Source: Corynebacterium glyciniphilum AJ 3170 (GTDB lineage: Bacteria; Actinomycetota; Actinomycetes; Mycobacteriales; Mycobacteriaceae). Taken from it: DNA of 64,000 nucleotides. Both the position numbers and the translations under genes were made by a program. The DNA lies in contig NZ_VDYZ01000013.1 of the NCBI RefSeq assembly GCF_007673095.1, positions 59,186 to 123,185 of the forward strand, given 5' to 3'. Shown piece after piece: positions 40,458 to 50,689 of this stretch. Each line of letters starts with the position of its first letter. Positions within the stretch are counted from its first letter, which is position 1. The notes beneath the pieces were generated by a model that made no database searches, had not been told where the DNA came from, and saw nothing but the letters and a program-made list of their open reading frames with translations.

Positions 40458-43400
40458 CTACACCTTCACAAGATCCGCAGACACTCCGTCGCCCACGTCA
40501 TGGGGCAGAGACTCTCCGACGACCACCGACACCGACGTCGCCAAGACCTCACCCGCGATCGTCCCGGTGTGCTCATCGGCCCAGGCCTTCTTCTCCTCCG
40601 GCACCGACAACGTCAGCGTGATGCGGTCCGAGACATCGAAACCGGACGCCTTCCGGGCGTCCTGAACGCCACGGACCCGGTCCGCTGCCCACCCCTCGGC
40701 CTCGAGTTCCGGCGTCACGGTGGTGTCAAGGACGACGAGACCGTCCCCACCCGGGATCTCGGCGGTGTTCTCCGGGTCAACCGCCACGAGTTTGCGGCTG
40801 AACTCACCGTCGACCAACTCGATGCCATCGGCCGTGACCGTCCCGTCATCCGCGACAGTGTAGTTGCCGGTCTTGACGGCCTTGATCACCTTCTGGACGT
40901 CCTTGCCCAGACGCGGGCCGGCAACACGGGCATTGACCACCACGTCAAAACGTCCCACGGACGAAACATCATCAGTCAGCGTCACAGACTTGACATTCAC
41001 CTCGTCGCGGATGATCGACGCGAAGTCTTCCAGTGCGTCCGACTCAGGCAGCGCCACTGTGAGCCCCGGCAACGGTAGACGGTTGCGCAGCTTGTGGGAC
41101 TTGCGCAACGACGACGTCGCCGAGCACACGCCGCGCACGGCGTCCATCGAGGCCACCAACGCCTCGTCCGCCGGAAGCTCATCAGCCGACGGCCAGTCGG
41201 TGAGATGCACCGAACGTTCACCTGTCAGGCCCCGCCAGATGACCTCCGTGGTCATCGGCAGCAACGGAGCCGCAATGCGGCACAGCGTCTCCAGCACCGT
41301 GTACAGGGTGTTGAACGCTTCCGGGTGCCCGTTCTCGCCGGAGTCCCCCGCCCAGAAACGGTCGCGGGACCGCCTGACGTACCAGTTGGTCAACACGTCA
41401 CAGAACTGGCGGATCTCATCCGTGGCGGAGGCGATGTCCGTGGCGTCCAACGCACCGGTGACCGCGGACACGGTGTCGTGCAGCTTCGCCAGAATATACC
41501 GGTCGAGCACGTTCGTCGAAGCGGTGTCCCGCTGCGCGGGGGTGTGGGCGTAGAGCCGCAGGAAGGAGTAGGCGTTCCACATCGGCAGCATCGCCTGGCG
41601 GACGCCCTCCCGGATTCCCTGCTCGGTCACGATCAGGTTCCCGCCACGCAGGATCGGCGAACTCATCAGGAACCACCGCATCGCATCCGAACCGTCACGG
41701 TCGAAGACCTCGTTGACGTCGGGGTAGTTACCCTTCGACTTCGACATCTTCAGTCCGTCGTCGCCCAGCACAATGCCGTGCGACACCACCTTCGTGAACG
41801 CGGGGCGGTCGAACAACGCCGTAGACAACACATGCAGCAGGTAGAACCAGCCACGGGTCTGCCCGATGTACTCCACGATGAAGTCCGCCGGGGAATGGGT
41901 GTCGAACCACTCCTTGTTCTCGAAGGGGTAGTGCACCTGCGCGAAGGGCATCGAACCGGAGTCGAACCACACGTCGAGGACGTCCGGAACACGGCGCATC
42001 GTGGACTGTCCAGTGGGGTCATCAGGGTTCGGCCGGGTCAACTCGTCGATGTAGGGACGGTGCAGCGACTCCGGGCGCACCCCGAAATCCGCCTCCAGCT
42101 CATCAAGCGAACCGTACACGTCGATGCGCGGATACTGGTCGTCGTCCGACACCCACACCGGAATCGGCGAACCCCAGTACCGTGAGCGGGAGATGTTCCA
42201 GTCACGGGCTCCCTCGAGCCACTTGCCGAACTGGCCGTCCCGGATGTGCTCCGGGATCCACTCGATCTGCTCGTGGTTCAGCTCCACCATCCTGTCCCGG
42301 AACGTGGAGACCGACACGAACCAGCTGGGCAGCGCCATGTAGATCAGCGGCTCACCGGAACGCCACGAGTGCGGGTAAGAGTGCTCGATGGTCTGGTGGC
42401 GCACCACCCGTCCCGCGGCCTTGAGGTCACGGATGATGTCCTTGTTCGCGTCGAAGACCAGCTGTCCCTCGTAGTCGGGCACGAGGGAGGTGAACTTGCC
42501 GTCCATGTCCACCGGCACGACGGTGTCGATCCCCGCCGCATTGCAGGTGGTCATGTCGTCCTCACCGAAGGCGGGTGCCTGGTGGACGACACCGGTACCG
42601 TCCTCGGTGGTGACGTAGTCCGCGGCGAGGATGCGGAACGGCCGCTTCTCCCCCAGCTCGGCACGGTCGGCGAAGTAGCCGAAGACCGGCTCGTAGGTCA
42701 GTCCGACCAACTGCTCGCCGGTGAACTCGGCAACGACGTCCGCAGCCTCGCCCAGCTCACTGCCGTAGGCGGCCATCAGGTCCTTCGCCAGTAGGACGGT
42801 GCGTCCGGCGACTGCGTCAGCACCGTCATCAGCGACCGCGACCAGTACATAGGTGACCGACGGGTTGACCGCCAGGGCGAGGTTCGACGGCAACGTCCAG
42901 GGTGTCGTCGTCCACGCCAGCGCCGACGCCCCGGCAAGCTCCGGGTGCGCCGCCAGCGTCTCCACCGCCGCGGTACCTGGATGCGCGCCGGTGACCGGGA
43001 ACGTGACGGTCAGAGTGGGATCCTGACGCATCTTGTAGGAGTCGTCCAGGCGGGTCTCCTGGTTGGACAGTGGCGTGTGCTCGGCCCACGAGTAGGGCAG
43101 CACCCGGAAGCCCTGGTAGATCAGCCCCTTGTCGTACAGGTTCTTGAAGGCCCAGATCACAGACTCCATGTAGGACAGGTCCATGGTCTTGTACCCGTTG
43201 TCGAAGTCCACCCACCGGGCCTGACGGGTGACGTAGTCCTTCCACTCGTCGGTGTAGCGCAACACCGACTTCGCGCAGTACTCGTTGAACGAGGCGAGCC
43301 CCATCTTCTCGATGTCGCCCTTGTCGGTGATGCCGAGCTGCTTCTCCGCCTCCAGCTCAGCAGGCAGGCCGTGGGTGTCCCAGCCGAAGACACGCGGGAC

Positions 43401-43664
43401 GCGGTAACCGCGCATCGTCTTGTAACGCGGGACGATGTCCTTGACGTAGCCGGTCAACAGGTGCCCGTAGTGCGGGAGACCGTTGGCGAACGGCGGGCCG
43501 TCGTAGAAGATGTACTCCGGCGCGCCCTCACGGTTGTCGAGGGACGCCTGGAAAGTGTCGTCCTGCTTCCAGTAGTCGAGGACGGAGCGTTCCATCGTCG
43601 GGAACGAGCTGGTGCCGTTCGACATGTCGGTGTGCGGGTACGCTCCGCCGGCGGGGGTGGTCAT
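40458..43664 (-). CDS. ileS: Isoleucyl-tRNA synthetase
   Basis: Charges tRNA-Ile. 1068 residues, the long type-2 form as in mycobacteria (a class often less sensitive to mupirocin, not tested here). ATP motifs are GLPHYGHLL (HYGH at 65-68) and KMSKSKGN near 640; the editing domain lies between. ATG is preceded by GAGGAG at 43671-43676, which falls in a predicted sequestering stem. Preceded by a T-box leader and followed by an intrinsic terminator. Confidence 0.98.
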   Translation of the reverse strand: MTTPAGGAYPHTDMSNGTSSFPTMERSVLDYWKQDDTFQASLDNREGAPEYIFYDGPPFANGLPHYGHLLTGYVKDIVPRYKTMRGYRVPRVFGWDTHGLPAELEAEKQLGITDKGDIEKMGLASFNEYCAKSVLRYTDEWKDYVTRQARWVDFDNGYKTMDLSYMESVIWAFKNLYDKGLIYQGFRVLPYSWAEHTPLSNQETRLDDSYKMRQDPTLTVTFPVTGAHPGTAAVETLAAHPELAGASALAWTTTPWTLPSNLALAVNPSVTYVLVAVADDGADAVAGRTVLLAKDLMAAYGSELGEAADVVAEFTGEQLVGLTYEPVFGYFADRAELGEKRPFRILAADYVTTEDGTGVVHQAPAFGEDDMTTCNAAGIDTVVPVDMDGKFTSLVPDYEGQLVFDANKDIIRDLKAAGRVVRHQTIEHSYPHSWRSGEPLIYMALPSWFVSVSTFRDRMVELNHEQIEWIPEHIRDGQFGKWLEGARDWNISRSRYWGSPIPVWVSDDDQYPRIDVYGSLDELEADFGVRPESLHRPYIDELTRPNPDDPTGQSTMRRVPDVLDVWFDSGSMPFAQVHYPFENKEWFDTHSPADFIVEYIGQTRGWFYLLHVLSTALFDRPAFTKVVSHGIVLGDDGLKMSKSKGNYPDVNEVFDRDGSDAMRWFLMSSPILRGGNLIVTEQGIREGVRQAMLPMWNAYSFLRLYAHTPAQRDTASTNVLDRYILAKLHDTVSAVTGALDATDIASATDEIRQFCDVLTNWYVRRSRDRFWAGDSGENGHPEAFNTLYTVLETLCRIAAPLLPMTTEVIWRGLTGERSVHLTDWPSADELPADEALVASMDAVRGVCSATSSLRKSHKLRNRLPLPGLTVALPESDALEDFASIIRDEVNVKSVTLTDDVSSVGRFDVVVNARVAGPRLGKDVQKVIKAVKTGNYTVADDGTVTADGIELVDGEFSRKLVAVDPENTAEIPGGDGLVVLDTTVTPELEAEGWAADRVRGVQDARKASGFDVSDRITLTLSVPEEKKAWADEHTGTIAGEVLATSVSVVVGESLPHDVGDGVSADLVKV

Positions 43665-43895
43665 CGCGGACTCCTCGTAAGGTCGTGTGCTTTCTCACGG
43701 TCCGCGGGGACGTCGCCTGTGCCGGCAACGCGGTACCACCCCGCTTGGGCTCCCCGACGACACCGCCGAGCCGGGGAATCCCGCTTGTTCCTACGGCTGT
43801 GACGTGCCGCGACCACGTCCGGTTCTACTCGGCCCGCCCCGCCCGGGGACACACCTTTCTTCCGGATCGCTCCCCGGTGATGGCCGGATCACTGC
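43665..43895 (-). promoter_or_regulatory. T-box riboswitch of ileS, translational type
   Basis: Minus-strand leader with the actinobacterial Stem I pattern: GGCCATCACCGGGGAGC holds specifier codon ATC (43879-43881, isoleucine). The T-box core GGTGGTACCGCG is at 43729-43740; TGGT can pair with the ACCA end of uncharged tRNA-Ile. No U-tract follows the T-box. Instead CGCGGAC (43700-43706) is complementary to GTCCGCG just before the ATG (43665-43671), with GAGGAG beside it. CCGCG of the T-box can compete for the same CGCGG. That fits control of ribosome access. Confidence 0.88.
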
Positions 43896-43900
43896 GATTG

Positions 43901-43925
43901 AAAAACCCCGCACGGCGGTGCGGGG
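43901..43925 (-). terminator. Intrinsic terminator after the wag31 unit
   Basis: Perfect 8-bp stem CCCCGCAC/GTGCGGGG, 4-nt loop, then TTTTT on the minus strand. It is 25 nt after the stop of the 52-residue gene and only about 10 nt before T-box Stem I. Confidence 0.85.
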
Positions 43926-43949
43926 CCGGTCAGACATGAAGTATACGCC

Positions 43950-44108
43950 TCATCGTCTCCGGTGGAGAAACAGGTCGACGACGAAGATGACGATCCCCAC
44001 GGCCGCCACCCCGATGCAGATCCACGCCCACAGCGCCGACCCCACATAGAGGGCGACGAGCAGGGCGAGGAACCCCAGGAGGGACATCAGGAGAGACAGT
44101 GCGAGCAT
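43950..44108 (-). CDS. 52-residue membrane protein downstream of wag31
   Basis: Short frame starting at ATG 44108, MLALSLLMSLLGFL, with two hydrophobic stretches (residues ~2-21 and 24-47) and a basic end HRRR. The stop is 25 nt before a strong terminator and the start 39 nt after the wag31 stop. A hypothetical membrane gene at this position is recalled from C. glutamicum. Role unknown; association with the polar growth machinery is only a positional guess. Confidence 0.75.
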   Translation of the reverse strand: MLALSLLMSLLGFLALLVALYVGSALWAWICIGVAAVGIVIFVVDLFLHRRR

Positions 44109-44147
44109 CGTTACCGCCGTCCGTCGTCCACGCCGTTGACCGGGGAA

Positions 44148-45167
44148 CTACTTCTCGCTGAAGTCGATGTTGGAGTTCGGTGCCGCGGTGCTGCGGCTGT
44201 TGAGCTCCTCCAGCTGGGACTCCAGGAAGGTCTTCAGGCGGGTACGGTACTCCCGCTCGTAGGTGCGCAGTTCCTCGATACGGCTTTCCAGCGCGGTCTG
44301 CTGCTTCTTCACCGTGGTCATGATCTCGGTGTGCTTGCGCTCTGCGTCCTGCTGCAGGGCGTCCGCCTTCTCCTGGGCGGCGCGGACCTGCGCCTCGGAC
44401 TGGGCGGTCGCGTCGGAGATCAGGGTCTCGGACTTCTGCGTTGCGTCGGCGACGAGTGTGTCGGCCTTCTTCTGGGCCTCGGCGACCGTCTTGCGGGCCT
44501 TCTGGTCCGCCTCGGCGAGCTGCTTCTCGGAGCGCTTCTGCGCGTCGGACAGCTGCGAGCTGGCCTTCGAGTTGGCCTCCTCGAGGGTGCGGTTGGCTTC
44601 GTCACGTGCATCGTCCAGCATGGCCTGCGACTCGGACTTGGCGTCGCCGGTGAGCCGGTCGGCCATCTCCTGTGCCATGCTCAGCACCCGGGCGGCCTGC
44701 ATGTGGGTGTCGGCGTTGGCTGTGCCGGACTCCTGTGCCGTCTCCGTGACCGGTGCCTGGGCAGCGGCCGCGGCCGGAGCCTGAGTCGCCTGCGACGAGG
44801 CAGCCTCGGCACGCTTCTCGGCGTCGGCGGCCTTGTTCTCCGCGGCCGTGGCACGCTTCTCCGCTGCGGCGGTGGCGTCCTGCGCCTTCTTCAGCTCGGC
44901 TTCGAGCTCGGTGACCCGGGCACGGGCCTCCTCGAGCTCAGCCGTCAACTCGGAATCATCGGACGACGCGGGGGCAGCAGCCGGGGCTGCGGCAGCTGCG
45001 CCGGACCCCACCTGCCCACGGAGGTCGTCATTCTCGTCCTGGAGTTCGGCGAGCGTGTCTTCGACGAGATCGAGGAACTGGTCAACCTCGTCCTCGTTGT
45101 AGCCACGCTTGCCGATCGGCGGCTTGCTGAATGCCACGTTATGAACGTCAGCGGGAGTCAACGGCAT
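44148..45167 (-). CDS. wag31: DivIVA/Wag31 polar growth scaffold
   Basis: 339 residues. N-terminal DivIVA membrane-curvature domain [21 protein letters not shown] (cited by [15 protein letters not shown]), coiled coil, an Ala/Pro-rich linker at ~55-70 and ~125-145, then a long second coiled coil (~150-320) rich in Ala, Glu and Lys. Gathers at cell poles and directs apical peptidoglycan synthesis in mycolata. ATG lies about 60 nt or more from predicted transcription starts. Followed by the small membrane gene and terminator. Confidence 0.97.
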   Translation of the reverse strand: MPLTPADVHNVAFSKPPIGKRGYNEDEVDQFLDLVEDTLAELQDENDDLRGQVGSGAAAAAPAAAPASSDDSELTAELEEARARVTELEAELKKAQDATAAAEKRATAAENKAADAEKRAEAASSQATQAPAAAAAQAPVTETAQESGTANADTHMQAARVLSMAQEMADRLTGDAKSESQAMLDDARDEANRTLEEANSKASSQLSDAQKRSEKQLAEADQKARKTVAEAQKKADTLVADATQKSETLISDATAQSEAQVRAAQEKADALQQDAERKHTEIMTTVKKQQTALESRIEELRTYEREYRTRLKTFLESQLEELNSRSTAAPNSNIDFSEK

Positions 45168-45295
45168 CGGTAGTTCCCTTCACAGTCGATATGTTCCGCC
45201 GGCCGAGGGGGCCGGGCGGCGAGTCAGTCACGATCTTATCAGCGACCACGTCCACAAGGCTTCAGGTTCAACCTTATGTGCAGTCTTTCAGGTCA

Positions 45296-45325
45296 GTTAT
45301 ACAGGAGGGGTTTTCCCACCTGCAA
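45296..45325 (-). promoter_or_regulatory. Promoter upstream of wag31
   Basis: Minus strand: TTGCAG (45320-45325), 18-bp spacer, TATAAC (45296-45301), in the 190-bp yggT-wag31 gap. A second -10-like TAAGAT lies at 45233-45238. Wag31 thus has its own promoter(s) besides readthrough. Confidence 0.6.
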
Positions 45326-45357
45326 GAATGTCAGGGCAGAAGCGCCCGCCCGGACGG

Positions 45358-45654
45358 TCACGCCTGGGCGGCGATACTCATCAGGATCGTGATGAGAATC
45401 GAGATCCCGAAGAAGAGCACCAGGACCGACACATCCAGCGCGACCCCGCCCAACCGGAGAGGTGGGATCACCCGACGCAACGGACGCACCACGAAGTCGG
45501 TGAGCACGAAGATGGGCTCGGCGACGAGAGCGAACCGACGCGAGGGACGCCACTGGCGGGAGAAAGAACGGATCATCTCGATGATGACCCGCGCGAGGAG
45601 GATGAACCAGTACAACCTCAGGAGCAGTGCGATGAGATAGAGAGTTGTGGCCAC
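45358..45654 (-). CDS. YggT family membrane protein
   Basis: 98 residues: two hydrophobic segments (~4-24 and ~72-94) around a conserved amphipathic part with PLRRVIPPLRLGGVALDVS (cited by PLRRVIPP). YggT proteins are linked to division clusters and osmotic or membrane homeostasis, mechanism unsettled. It is 6 bp after sepF, in one unit with it. Confidence 0.92.
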   Translation of the reverse strand: MATTLYLIALLLRLYWFILLARVIIEMIRSFSRQWRPSRRFALVAEPIFVLTDFVVRPLRRVIPPLRLGGVALDVSVLVLFFGISILITILMSIAAQA

Positions 45655-45660
45655 GGTGTT

Positions 45661-46245
45661 CTACTGGTCCTCCACCAACTGGTCGAGCTGGCTCTGGTCT
45701 AGGGTCACGGAGGCGGGGATCAGGGCGAAGTTTCGCAGCCCGCCGAGCTTCTTCAGTGTACCGTCCAACCCCTTGGCGAGCCCGACGGAGAAGTCCAGCA
45801 CGCGGCTGGCCTCGGCCTTCTCCATCCCGGAGAGGTTCAGCACGACGATGTCCCCTGCCTTGAACTCCGTCGCCAACTCCCCTGCCTGCTGGAACGAACT
45901 CAGGGCCAGGCGGACGACCTGAGGCTCCCTGGCGGGTGTCGCCGGCACCGGCGCGACAGGTGCCGCGCCCACGTCGGCGCGGCGTGGCGGCCGGGACGAG
46001 CGGTAGTCGTAGTCGGAGCGGTCGGAGCGGTCTGCACGGCCCACCCGGTCGGAGCGCTCGATCCGGTCTCCCCGGTCACGGTCGTAGTCCCGCTCCCGGT
46101 CGTCCTCGCGGTCCTGGTACCGCCCCGACTGCCGGTAACCGCCACGGTCCTCCTCGAACTCGTCGCGGTAATACGGGTCATCGAAGCTGTCAACGTCACC
46201 GAAGCCGAAGAAATCCTTGACCTTCCCGGTGATTCCGTCTGCCAT
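45661..46245 (-). CDS. sepF: SepF, membrane anchor for FtsZ
   Basis: 194 residues. N-terminal amphipathic membrane-binding helix (MADGITGKVKDFFGFG), a highly charged Asp/Arg/Tyr linker (residues ~28-85), and the SepF/DUF552 dimer domain (~107-194) with FKAGDIVVLNLSGM. In Actinobacteria, which lack FtsA, SepF ties FtsZ to the membrane. The linker is long and nearly a repeated RSD/RxDR pattern. Gap of 70 bp to pgeF where yggS is usually found. Confidence 0.96.
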   Translation of the reverse strand: MADGITGKVKDFFGFGDVDSFDDPYYRDEFEEDRGGYRQSGRYQDREDDRERDYDRDRGDRIERSDRVGRADRSDRSDYDYRSSRPPRRADVGAAPVAPVPATPAREPQVVRLALSSFQQAGELATEFKAGDIVVLNLSGMEKAEASRVLDFSVGLAKGLDGTLKKLGGLRNFALIPASVTLDQSQLDQLVEDQ

Positions 46246-46315
46246 GGTCTGTCTCGCTTTCTCTGGGATGTGTCGTACGCGGGTCGTCTGCTGTCAAAAA
46301 TACCGGGAAGTGGCG

Positions 46316-47071
46316 TCAGACGTCAGGAATCCAGACCACTGAAGCCTGGCGCCCTGTCCGACCTTCCCTCCGGTACGAAAAGAAGTTCTCCTCGGAGACC
46401 GTGCTCCGCGGGTCCGCGTCGACTGACGTGATCCCGGCACCGAGCAGCTGCCGGGTGACACCGGCCCGGATGTCCAGGCCCGGAGTGCCCCGGGTCGTGG
46501 TCGTCCGGGACCCGGGCAACCGCTCTTCGACGTCCCGGGCCATCTCCTCGGGAACCTCGTAGTCCTCGCCGGCCGCCGCCGCACCGAGAAGCGCGTGGAT
46601 CCTGGCGGGGACGGCACCGAGCTCCGTCATCGCGGCGACGGTCGCCGGCACCACTCCGTTGCGTGCACCCATCCGTCCCGCATGCACCGCGGCGACGACA
46701 CCAGCCTCCTCGTCGGACAGGAGGATCGGGACACAGTCGGCGGTCAGGACGACCAGTGCGACACCGGACTCCCGGGTCACCAGCGCATCGGTGAACTCGA
46801 CGGGCCCGCCGTCAAGGGACTCGAGCAGTTCACCGGTCACCTCCGTGACATTCGGCGAGTGGATCTGCTCCATGTAGACCATCCGCTCGGGAGGTACACC
46901 GATCAACTCCGCCAGCCGCAACCGGTTGGCAGCCACGGCCGAGACGTCGTCACCGACATGGTCGGCGAGGTTGAAGGAGGAGAACTCCCCCGACGACGAT
47001 CCACCGTGCCGGTCGGTCACCACCTTACGGACACGACGGTCAGAGGAAGGTCGGGACATCGAGATCGTCAT
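46316..47071 (-). CDS. pgeF: PgeF/YfiH family multicopper-like protein
   Basis: 251 residues (248 from the in-frame ATG 47059). Family landmarks: [40 protein letters not shown] and [15 protein letters not shown]. coli PgeF removes L-Ser wrongly joined to UDP-MurNAc; YfiH proteins were earlier called laccases. Here it would guard peptidoglycan composition. The start overlaps ftsZ by 32 bp and no start has an ideal ribosome site, so coupling to ftsZ is likely. Confidence 0.92.
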   Translation of the reverse strand: MTISMSRPSSDRRVRKVVTDRHGGSSSGEFSSFNLADHVGDDVSAVAANRLRLAELIGVPPERMVYMEQIHSPNVTEVTGELLESLDGGPVEFTDALVTRESGVALVVLTADCVPILLSDEEAGVVAAVHAGRMGARNGVVPATVAAMTELGAVPARIHALLGAAAAGEDYEVPEEMARDVEERLPGSRTTTTRGTPGLDIRAGVTRQLLGAGITSVDADPRSTVSEENFFSYRREGRTGRQASVVWIPDV

Positions 47072-48311
47072 CCCCCTCATCGCCACGGTCGTCACGGCGG
47101 GTGTCCCGACGGTCGCCGTTCGAGGTGAACAACCCCGAGGAGTTCGGCGTCTCCGAGGATCCCGGGACGCCCGACCGGGAACGGCGGGTGAAGCTGCTCG
47201 AGCCGGCGTTCTGCGGCTGGGCCTCGCTCCGCTGGGCGGCCGGGGCGTCGTCCCCGTTGAAGATGCCGGGCTGGGACTGCTGCGGCTGTTCGGCGGCGGG
47301 AGCGGCGCCGGCACCGTTCTCCGGCGCACGGTGCTGCCCACGACGCGGTGTCGCAACCACGTTCGGGGAGTCGTCGAAGCCCGTGGCGATGACGGTCACA
47401 CGGACCTCGTCGCCCAGCTGGTCGTCGATGATGGTGCCGAAGATGATGTTGGCGTCCTCGTCGGCGAGGTCCTGGACGATCGTGGCCGCCTCATTGACCT
47501 CGAAGAGTCCCAGGTCGGACCCGCCGGCGAAGGACAGCAGCACGCCCTTGGCGCCCTGCATGGTCGTCTCCAGCAGCGGAGAGTTGATCGCCAGTTCGGT
47601 CGCCTTGCGGGCGCGGTCGTCGCCGCGTGAGCTGCCGATGCCCATCAGGGCCGAACCCGCGTCGGTCATCACCGAGCGCACGTCGGCGAAGTCCACGTTG
47701 ATCACGCCGGGAGTGGTGATCAGCCGGGTGATGCCCTCGACACCGGAGTGCAGGACCTCGTCGGCCTTACGGAAGGCGTCCATCAGCTGGAGATCGGCGT
47801 CGCCCATCTTCAGCAGGCTGTCGTTCGGGATGACGATGAGTGTGTCGCAGACGTCACGCAGCGCCTCGATCCCCTCGAGTGCCTGCTTGGAACGACGCTG
47901 CCCCTCGAAGGTGAACGGCCGGGTGACGACGCCGACGGTGAGCGCGCCCTTCTTCTTGGCGATGTTCGCCACCACCGGCGCGGCACCTGTCCCGGTGCCG
48001 CCGCCCTCACCACAGGTCACGAAGACCATGTCGGAACCTTCGATGACCTCCTCGATCTGCTCCTTGTGGTCCTCCGCCGACTTCCGTCCGACCTCGGGGT
48101 TCGCGCCGGCACCGAGACCGCGGGTCTCGGCCTGGCCGATGTCCAGCTTGGTGTCCGCGTCGGTGAGCAGGAGTGCCTGCGCGTCTGTGTTGATCGCGAC
48201 GAACTCCACACCCTGGAGATTCGCGTCGATCATCCTGTTCACGGCATTGACACCACCGCCACCGACACCGACGACGGTGATCTTGGCGAGGTGGTTGTCG
48301 TAGAGGGTCAT
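47040..48311 (-). CDS. ftsZ: Cell division GTPase FtsZ
   Basis: 423 residues. GTP-binding [16 protein letters not shown] at the N-terminus, tubulin signature [11 protein letters not shown] near residue 105, a long disordered linker (~320-410) and the C-terminal partner peptide [10 protein letters not shown] that binds SepF and FtsW. ATG 48311 is the family start, with AAAGAGAG about 9 nt upstream; the longer frame to 48404 is rejected. A 146-bp gap to ftsQ leaves room for a dedicated promoter. Confidence 0.98.
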   Translation of the reverse strand: MTLYDNHLAKITVVGVGGGGVNAVNRMIDANLQGVEFVAINTDAQALLLTDADTKLDIGQAETRGLGAGANPEVGRKSAEDHKEQIEEVIEGSDMVFVTCGEGGGTGTGAAPVVANIAKKKGALTVGVVTRPFTFEGQRRSKQALEGIEALRDVCDTLIVIPNDSLLKMGDADLQLMDAFRKADEVLHSGVEGITRLITTPGVINVDFADVRSVMTDAGSALMGIGSSRGDDRARKATELAINSPLLETTMQGAKGVLLSFAGGSDLGLFEVNEAATIVQDLADEDANIIFGTIIDDQLGDEVRVTVIATGFDDSPNVVATPRRGQHRAPENGAGAAPAAEQPQQSQPGIFNGDDAPAAQRSEAQPQNAGSSSFTRRSRSGVPGSSETPNSSGLFTSNGDRRDTRRDDRGDEGDDDLDVPTFL

Positions 48312-48424
48312 GGTGTGCGCTCTCTTTCCCGGGGGTGCCTGTTGTGCTGTCGCTCTAACTCTGCGACCAATTGTGTGTGACACGGCGGTGATTTCCGCGC
48401 ACATTTTTCTTGCGTGTCGTATCC

Positions 48425-48441
48425 CTCAACGTCGGGTTGAG
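48425..48441. other. Short hairpin in the ftsQ-ftsZ gap
   Basis: CTCAAC/GTTGAG, 6-bp stem with a 5-nt loop, 17 nt after the ftsQ stop and without a U-tract. It may slow or process the transcript ahead of ftsZ. The rest of the gap holds no gene. Confidence 0.35.
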
Positions 48442-48457
48442 AGTTGTCGGGGGCGGT

Positions 48458-49171
48458 TCAGTCCCGCACCGAGGGCAGTGCCGGGTTCGAGACATTCCAC
48501 CGCTGCCCCTCCCTGGTGAGCACCACCCGTGTCGCCTCAGCCTTCTCCTCGGCGCGGTCGGCGGAACCCCAGTACACCTCGCGCCCCTCGGCGAAGCGCA
48601 GGGTGACCTCCTCCGCAGACGACGCGTCGACCTCCTCCACCGTCCCGCGGAGCTCCTCCGGCAAGGCCCCGAGCACCGTACCTGCCGCTTCGAGGGCGCC
48701 GGAGTCGTCGGCGGACGCCTGCACCGGCACCGCCCCCTCCGGACTCTCACCACGGAGGAAGACGCGGCCACGTTCGTTGATCACCAGTGGACCGTCGTCA
48801 CCGTCGACGACACCGACGGCGTTGTACTCGGTGATGTTCACCCGCACACCCGACGGCCAGTCACGGGAGACGGTCACCTTCTCTACCCATGGCAGCTCGG
48901 AGACGGACCTCGCCGCGTCACCGGTGTCGGCGAACAGCAGGTTCTGCCCCTCCACCGGAGATGCCGCGGAGATGACCTCTTCCGGTGTGAGGTGCCCCGT
49001 CCCCTCGACGTCGATGGTGCGGACCTGGAACAACGGACTGAACACGACGACGGCCGCGAGGACCACGAGCAGGCCGAGAGCCCCCAGGACGACGGCGAGC
49101 CTGCGCCGTCGACGAGGGTCCCGTCGACCCTTCCGCCGTGCCCGGGCGGCACGGGTGTCACTGCTCACCAT
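48458..49171 (-). CDS. ftsQ: Cell division protein FtsQ
   Basis: 237 residues. Basic cytoplasmic tail (~25 residues, Arg-rich), one transmembrane helix at ~26-46, then the POTRA domain (FQVRTIDVEGTGHLTPEEV cited by FQVRTIDVEGTG) and a beta domain. Bridges FtsL and the divisome in the periplasm-like space. Lies 6 bp after murC. Confidence 0.95.
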   Translation of the reverse strand: MVSSDTRAARARRKGRRDPRRRRRLAVVLGALGLLVVLAAVVVFSPLFQVRTIDVEGTGHLTPEEVISAASPVEGQNLLFADTGDAARSVSELPWVEKVTVSRDWPSGVRVNITEYNAVGVVDGDDGPLVINERGRVFLRGESPEGAVPVQASADDSGALEAAGTVLGALPEELRGTVEEVDASSAEEVTLRFAEGREVYWGSADRAEEKAEATRVVLTREGQRWNVSNPALPSVRD

Positions 49172-49177
49172 CGGACA

Positions 49178-50689
49178 TCAACCCTCGTCCGGAACGGTCT
49201 CGTCGAGTGCCCGCAGAATCTCGTCGGCGAGCATCGTGACTGTCCCGGCCCCGACTGTCAGCACGACGTCCCCGTCCTCGGCCAGCTCTGCGACCCGCGC
49301 GGGTGCGTCGGCGAAACGGGGCTCGTAATGCACCTCGGTCGCCCGGTCCACCCGGTCGGTGATCACCCGGCTGTCCACGCCCTCGACCGGTTCCTCCCGC
49401 GCGCCGAAGATGTCCAGCACCACCACGACGTCCGCGAGGGACAACGCCTCGGCGAACTCCTCGGCGAAGGCGAGGGTACGGGAGTACAGGTGCGGCTGGA
49501 ACACGGCGACGACACGGCCGGACTGCCCGGTGTCCTCGTGGCGGGCACGCACCTTCTCACGCGCGGCCGTCACGACGGCGCGGACCTCCGTCGGATGGTG
49601 GGCGTAGTCGTCGTAGACCTCCACCCCTCCGACGCGGCCGTGGTACTCGAAGCGTCGACGTACCCCGTCGAAGGACGCGACACCGGCGGCCATCCCGTCG
49701 GCCGGGGCACCGACCAGGACGCCCGCGACCAGCGACGCCACCCCGTTGAGCAGCATGTGCCGCCCCGGGGTGCGCACGGTCACGTGGACGGTGTCGACGG
49801 AACCCGCGGCGAGCCGGACCTCCGCGTCGGTGCCACCGTCCGACAGCGTGCCGGTCGACAGGATCTCCGCGGCCACGGGGACGGTCGGATGGGCTGCGGC
49901 GGCCGCCGCGGTCCCGTAGCCGAGCACACGGACCCCCTCGGCGACGTGGACCTCACCCGCGACGACTGATTCCGCCAGCCGTGCGCTCCCGTCGTCGTCC
50001 AGACACAGGACGAGCGCACCGCCGGGGACGACACGTCCGGCGAACTGTTCGAAGACCTCCCGGTACGCCTGCTCCGTGCCGAAGAAGTCGAGATGGTCCG
50101 GTTCGATGTTGGTGACCACCGCGACCTCCGGCGAGTAGGACAGGAATGAGCCGTCCGACTCGTCGGCCTCCGCGACGAAGACGTCGCCGGTGCCGTGGTG
50201 GGCGTTCGTCCCCGCCCGGTTGAGCTGCCCGCCGATGGCGAACGACGGGTCCATGCCCGCGTGCTGGAGTGCGACCACTGCCATAGAGGTCGTCGAGGTC
50301 TTGCCGTGGGTGCCGGCCATCAGCACCGCCCGCCTGCGCTCCATCAGCAACGCCAGGACGTCGGAGCGTCGCAGCAGAGGGACACCGGCCTCACGCGCCG
50401 CCACGAGCTCCGGGTTGTCCTGCGGGATCGCGGCGAAGGACGTCACCACCGCATCCGGCAGGCCGCCGCCCGGCGTGCCCGCCGTCAGGTTCTCCGCCCG
50501 GTGTCCCACAGAGACGTCCGCGCCCGCGGCACGCAGCGCCAGCACGATCCGTGACTCCTTCATGTCCGATCCACTCACGGACACCCCACGGTCCAGCAGG
50601 ATCCGCGCGATGCCGGACATCCCGGCACCACCGATCCCGACCATGTGGACGTGCCGGAGATCATCCACCGAACTCACCGTTGTGCTCAC
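49178..50689 (-). CDS. murC: UDP-N-acetylmuramate--L-alanine ligase
   Basis: Adds L-Ala to UDP-MurNAc. 503 residues. N-terminal Rossmann motif [16 protein letters not shown] loop GTHGKTSTT, and the [10 protein letters not shown] motif of the C-terminal domain. Start overlaps murG by 4 bp. Complete for a MurC; the cluster thus holds all four amino-acid-adding ligases. Confidence 0.98.
   Translation of the reverse strand: MSTTVSSVDDLRHVHMVGIGGAGMSGIARILLDRGVSVSGSDMKESRIVLALRAAGADVSVGHRAENLTAGTPGGGLPDAVVTSFAAIPQDNPELVAAREAGVPLLRRSDVLALLMERRRAVLMAGTHGKTSTTSMAVVALQHAGMDPSFAIGGQLNRAGTNAHHGTGDVFVAEADESDGSFLSYSPEVAVVTNIEPDHLDFFGTEQAYREVFEQFAGRVVPGGALVLCLDDDGSARLAESVVAGEVHVAEGVRVLGYGTAAAAAAHPTVPVAAEILSTGTLSDGGTDAEVRLAAGSVDTVHVTVRTPGRHMLLNGVASLVAGVLVGAPADGMAAGVASFDGVRRRFEYHGRVGGVEVYDDYAHHPTEVRAVVTAAREKVRARHEDTGQSGRVVAVFQPHLYSRTLAFAEEFAEALSLADVVVVLDIFGAREEPVEGVDSRVITDRVDRATEVHYEPRFADAPARVAELAEDGDVVLTVGAGTVTMLADEILRALDETVPDEG

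Noticed and set aside
43906..43925. Hairpin as part of T-box Stem I
   Set aside because: Stem I with the ATC specifier lies downstream; this hairpin has a U-tract and fits a terminator.
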